Shown here in pieces: positions 6,786 through 8,417 of a DNA stretch of 8,417 bases. How positions within the stretch are numbered: position 1 is the stretch's first letter; the number at the start of each line of letters is the position of its first letter. The translations under genes and the position numbers were made by a program. The stretch is from an uncultured bacterium (GTDB lineage: Bacteria; Bacteroidota; Bacteroidia; Bacteroidales; Paludibacteraceae): positions 1-8,417 of the forward strand of contig CAMTOX010000068.1 of assembly GCA_947074225.1 (NCBI GenBank). Direction: 5' to 3'. A model generated the notes under the pieces. That model searched no databases. It saw only the letters and a list, made by a program, of their open reading frames with translations, and was not told the DNA's origin.

Positions 6786-7328
6786 CTATCCTTTTAAAGA
6801 AAGAGCTGCTTCCAACTCTGATATTTCACAATGCCGATATTGCATCGTAAATAGAATAAAAGACAACAATGCAAAAAGGTAAATAGCGAATCTAAATTCT
6901 GCACTATAATCACTTTGATTCATTTTATCTTTAAACTTGGATATCGCTAATGGAAATAATAGAACAAGACCCAAGAAACCAATACAAACTACAATATTAA
7001 ATAGAGTGATGTAGAGTGATGCATAGGAGAAAGTAAATACAGAGACATACATCATCACTATCACAATGATAATTTCATATAGATTAGGCAGTGCAAAAAC
7101 AAACCTATTCCACTTCATATATTTATAAACCTCGGCAACATTTATAATCAATATAATGCCCAATAGAGCAGTGATAATGATAGTGCTACTATTACTTACA
7201 CCACTCCTAATGACAGATCCGGTAATAATGACTTCTATAATAAAGCTAAAATATAACATCAGTTTAAAAGACGACAAGTATGAATCGGTTTTGAAACTCT
7301 TACGCAAAAGATTTTGAAGATGGTCCAT
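6786..7328 (-). CDS. Hypothetical protein with five predicted membrane helices
   Basis: I do not recognise this 180-residue protein. It has a basic, polar N-terminus (1-20, with RKSFKTD), then five hydrophobic segments at about 21-40, 48-67, 76-100, 104-129 and 145-163. A basic loop KFKDKMNQ follows helix 4, and a short soluble tail (YRHCEISELEAALSLKG) follows helix 5. There is no signal peptide, catalytic motif or recognisable domain; the two Cys (115 in helix 4, 167 in the tail) are not in a motif. Positive residues before helix 1, between helices 2 and 3 and after helix 4 suggest the N-terminus is cytoplasmic. The single ATG with an open frame of this length and dense hydrophobic helices support real coding. 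It stands alone between a 450-base spacer and the repeat island, with no obvious partner. The base composition is very AT-rich, more so than the ABC and dehydrogenase genes, which could reflect acquisition or simply membrane codons. Confidence 0.75.
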   Translation of the reverse strand: MDHLQNLLRKSFKTDSYLSSFKLMLYFSFIIEVIITGSVIRSGVSNSSTIIITALLGIILIINVAEVYKYMKWNRFVFALPNLYEIIIVIVMMYVSVFTFSYASLYITLFNIVVCIGFLGLVLLFPLAISKFKDKMNQSDYSAEFRFAIYLFALLSFILFTMQYRHCEISELEAALSLKG

Positions 7329-7336
7329 TTGGTTTA

Positions 7337-7383
7337 AAATTTATGCTGAATGCAACTTGCAAATGCAAATCTCTCAAGCTTGA
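7337..7383. promoter_or_regulatory. Possible operator region before the membrane protein
   Basis: This stretch holds three GCAA motifs at 6-7-base spacing, an inverted repeat TTGCA-TT-TGCAA, and the perfect 10-base palindrome TCAAGCTTGA (7374-7383). The clustering immediately before the gene at 6786-7328 suggests protein binding, but no regulator is identified. Confidence 0.25.
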
Positions 7384-7394
7384 TTAATAAAAAT

Positions 7395-7434
7395 AGGTTC
7401 TTATTTCTTCACTGCTCATGAGAAAAAAGAACCT
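7395..7434 (-). terminator. Hairpin with terminator features, possibly within the leader of the membrane protein gene
   Basis: AGGTTCTTATTTCT (7395-7408) pairs with AGAAAAAAGAACCT (7421-7434) with one mismatch and a 12-base loop. On the minus strand it is followed by ATTTTTATT, on the plus strand by TTTTATATT, so it could act in either direction. A perfect TAnnTTTG lies at 7468-7475 on the minus strand; if used, the hairpin would be in the gene's leader and could attenuate. Otherwise it insulates the gene from the repeat island. Confidence 0.6.
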
Positions 7435-7467
7435 TTTATATTCTCGTGAACATTGTATAATATTTTG

Positions 7468-7475
7468 CAAATATA
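7468..7475 (-). promoter_or_regulatory. Candidate -7 promoter element upstream of the leader hairpin
   Basis: TATATTTG matches TAnnTTTG exactly but no -33 TTTG is at the right distance, and such matches arise by chance in AT-rich DNA. If real it would give a leader of about 130 bases for the gene at 6786-7328. Confidence 0.3.
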
Positions 7476-7590
7476 ATCAAATATCTCCAACTTAATCAGA
7501 GATTTAAAAATAGCTATAAACCCTGTATCATTATCAGCATGATCAGTACAAAATGATTCCTAACCGCACGTTATGCACCTTACTGCTGGC
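7476..7590. other. AT-rich spacer, nothing recognised
   Basis: No gene, hairpin or repeat is evident between the leader of the membrane protein and the start of the repeat island. Confidence 0.5.
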
Positions 7591-7657
7591 AGTGATTGCA
7601 AACAATACTGAAGGGGTAATAAAATCCAGCCCATGGCAAACAACATGGGGTCATGGG
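7591..7657 (+). repeat. Repeat A, copy 1
   Basis: This 67-base unit matches 7804-7870 at 58 of 67 positions without gaps. It contains GATTGCAAACAAT, CTGAAGGGGTA and a terminal hairpin CCCATGGC...GTCATGGG. The one imperfect pair in this stem is a G-U wobble if read as plus-strand RNA, but a C-A mismatch on the other strand. Strand is assigned from that alone. Confidence 0.88.
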
Positions 7658-7685
7658 TAAAAGAGAATTTACCGAACATTGCGCT

Positions 7686-7748
7686 CTGAAAGATGCGTGT
7701 GCGACACTCTCTGTACTCCAGACTGAGCACGCTCCGTCTCTACTAAAA
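7686..7748 (+). repeat. Repeat B, copy 1
   Basis: This 63-base unit matches 8168-8230 at 58 of 63 positions without gaps. The central part GTGTGCGACACTCTCTGTAC is identical in both. It includes an imperfect palindrome GACTGAGC-AC-GCTCCGTC (7721-7738). Similarity continues weakly to the left (TGCGC) and right. Confidence 0.9.
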
Positions 7749-7803
7749 ACCTTTGTAATAAACACATATAATCACAAAGCAATACACTATGCAACTCTTT
7801 CTC

Positions 7804-7870
7804 AGCGATTGCAAACAATCCTGAAGGGGTATCATAATCCAACCCATGGCAAACAACATGACGCCATGGG
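7804..7870 (+). repeat. Repeat A, copy 2
   Basis: Second copy of the 67-base unit at 7591-7657, nine substitutions and no gaps. Its terminal hairpin is perfect: CCCATGGC (7843-7850) pairs with GCCATGGG (7863-7870) around a 12-base loop. The stem is kept despite substitutions in both the loop and the 3' arm. Confidence 0.88.
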
Positions 7871-7895
7871 CGATTAAATGGTTTTCATCTTTTAC

Positions 7896-7922
7896 CCATG
7901 GCGACGCTCCGCTTTGCCATGG
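7896..7922. repeat. CCATGGC hairpin
   Basis: CCATGGC (7896-7902) and GCCATGG (7916-7922) form a perfect 7-bp stem with a 13-base loop containing GACGCTCCGC. The arms are the same motif as the stem of repeat A, only 25 bases away, but the loop differs. Confidence 0.75.
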
Positions 7923-8020
7923 ACTAATATATTTTGCCACGTTGTGACGAAAAAAGATACAGCACCGATTGGAAAACTAGCAACAGTAAGAGAGTCAATT
8001 ATCCCACAAACCTCCAGTAG

Positions 8021-8040
8021 AGACGGAGCGTGCTCCGTCT
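8021..8040 (-). repeat. Perfect palindrome, inverted fragment of repeat B
   Basis: AGACGGAGC, a two-base GT centre, then GCTCCGTCT form a perfect 9-bp inverted repeat. Read on the minus strand, with the following CTCTACT, it matches the right-hand part of repeat B, so it is a truncated copy in reverse orientation. The very short centre favours a cruciform or two-strand protein site over an RNA hairpin. Confidence 0.85.
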
Positions 8041-8062
8041 GCCAAGGCATCAAAAGGCATCT

Positions 8063-8082
8063 ACCAACCAGCAACAAATGGT
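8063..8082. repeat. CTACCA/TGGTAG hairpin
   Basis: A short stem of six base pairs (CTACCA and TGGTAG) encloses an AC-rich loop of about 12 bases. It is weak on its own but is one of several hairpins with 12-13-base loops in this island. Confidence 0.45.
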
Positions 8083-8114
8083 AGGTCTTCCCCAAAGAAG
8101 GAACTTGTGAATAA

Positions 8115-8142
8115 CCCTGGGTGAGCGAAGTGCTACCCACGG
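8115..8142. repeat. TGGGT/ACCCA hairpin
   Basis: 8115-8122 pairs with 8135-8142 at seven of eight positions, enclosing the loop GAGCGAAGTGCT. The loop core GAGCGAAGTG recurs as GAGCAAAGTG at 8311-8320. Confidence 0.6.
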
Positions 8143-8167
8143 ACAGACACACCCCAACATCTTGCGC

Positions 8168-8230
8168 CTGAAAGGTGCGTGTGCGACACTCTCTGTACTC
8201 CAGACGGAGCACACTCCGAATCTACTAAAA
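8168..8230 (+). repeat. Repeat B, copy 2
   Basis: Second copy of the 63-base unit at 7686-7748, with five substitutions. Here the palindrome (GACGGAGC-AC-ACTCCGAA) has decayed in its right arm while copy 1 decayed in its left arm, so the ancestral unit probably held a perfect palindrome like the one at 8021-8040. Confidence 0.9.
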
Positions 8231-8284
8231 CATTGTGCTATAATAGAGATAAATCACAACCAATAAACACCTTGCTACTCCTCC

Positions 8285-8328
8285 CCGCGAATAAAATAAG
8301 CATTCTCCGCGAGCAAAGTGAGCATTAA
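8285..8328. repeat. Imperfect 22-base tandem repeat
   Basis: Two adjacent units begin with CCGCGA and contain AGCATT near their ends (8285-8306 and 8307-8328), matching at about 16 of 22 positions. The second contains GAGCAAAGTG, linking it to the hairpin loop at 8123-8132. Confidence 0.5.
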
Positions 8329-8360
8329 ACTCCCCATCCATTCACATTCGTGCAAACCAA

Positions 8361-8417
8361 TTACTCCTTCACCAACTTATGCCAACGGTAACGATCTTCA
8401 TAGGCAATGCCCAACAT
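8361..8417 (-). CDS. C-terminal end of an unidentified gene (partial)
   Basis: An open frame enters from the right edge on the minus strand and reads LGIAYEDRYRWHKLVKE before a TAA at 8361-8363. Only 18 codons are visible. The composition (charged, aromatic, no stop) looks like a real protein end, and it is in the same orientation as all other genes in the window. The ATG at 8415-8417 is probably internal. No function can be assigned. No clear terminator follows before the 22-base tandem repeat. Confidence 0.5.
   Translation of the reverse strand: MLGIAYEDRYRWHKLVKE

Larger units (their letters stand above)
7591..8328. repeat. Intergenic repeat and hairpin island
   Basis: About 740 bases built from at least two diverged repeat families plus several palindromes and hairpins, described separately. 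Short open frames exist on both strands but overlap each other, mirror the repeats (for example recurring RDGACSV-type peptides from the palindrome) and resemble no protein I know, so I treat the island as non-coding. The layout is repeat A, repeat B, repeat A, CCATGGC hairpin, inverted piece of repeat B, CTACCA and TGGGT hairpins, repeat B, then a 22-base tandem. Similar hairpin-rich repeats are widespread between genes in Bacteroides-like genomes; no transposase is present here. Confidence 0.75.

Noticed and set aside
7580..8212. Several overlapping open frames of 61-106 codons on both strands
   Set aside because: They overlap one another, derive from the repeated and palindromic sequence, show no domain or coding bias, and have no positioned promoter or start context.
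7591..8230. Insertion sequence or composite transposon bounded by repeats A and B
   Set aside because: No transposase frame lies between the copies, repeat pairs are direct and interleaved, and no target-site duplication is evident.
7591..8328. CRISPR array
   Set aside because: Repeats are 63-67 bases, only two copies each, interleaved and diverged, without regular spacers; no cas genes are nearby.

Overview
The window is AT-rich and every supportable gene lies on the minus strand. It looks chromosomal and from the Bacteroidota, probably Bacteroidales. The reasons are candidate promoters with the TAnnTTTG -7 element typical of that phylum, start codons mostly without a Shine-Dalgarno sequence, a DUF5020-type outer-membrane protein, and a hairpin-rich intergenic repeat island of a kind often seen in Bacteroides-like genomes. 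No sequence search was run; family names rest on recognising motifs.

Reading in the direction of transcription (right to left): the right edge holds only the last 18 codons of an unidentified gene (8361-8417). Next is about 0.9 kb without a convincing gene, carrying two pairs of diverged repeats and several hairpins or palindromes (7591-8328). A five-helix membrane protein of unknown function follows (6786-7328), behind a possible structured leader. After a 450-base spacer comes a complete MsbA-like ABC exporter (4495-6333), then an iron-dependent YqhD/BdhA-type alcohol dehydrogenase (3304-4449). A strong terminator (3260-3291) closes that unit.

Just beyond the terminator lie a small CxxC thioredoxin-like protein (2993-3235), a CcdA-fold ArsG-family permease with a His/Cys-rich tail (2175-2981) and an ABM-fold putative quinol monooxygenase (1826-2128). 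A 20-bp terminator hairpin (1701-1745) ends this group. Then come a DUF5020 outer-membrane beta-barrel protein with its own promoter and a duplicated leader sequence (913-1611), a terminator (759-785), and the N-terminal 229 residues of a YhdH/YhfP quinone oxidoreductase running off the left edge (1-688).

Functionally, several genes deal with small reactive organic molecules or thiol/quinone redox chemistry: the YhdH-like enoyl/quinone reductase, the NADPH aldehyde/alcohol dehydrogenase, the ABM protein and the thioredoxin-permease pair. The permease pair resembles part of the arsEFG organoarsenical system, but no ArsF, ArsR or other ars gene is visible. The ABC exporter is most likely a lipid or drug exporter. 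No mobile element, CRISPR array, tRNA or rRNA was seen. The least explained parts are the His-tailed permease pair, the unknown membrane protein and the repeat island.
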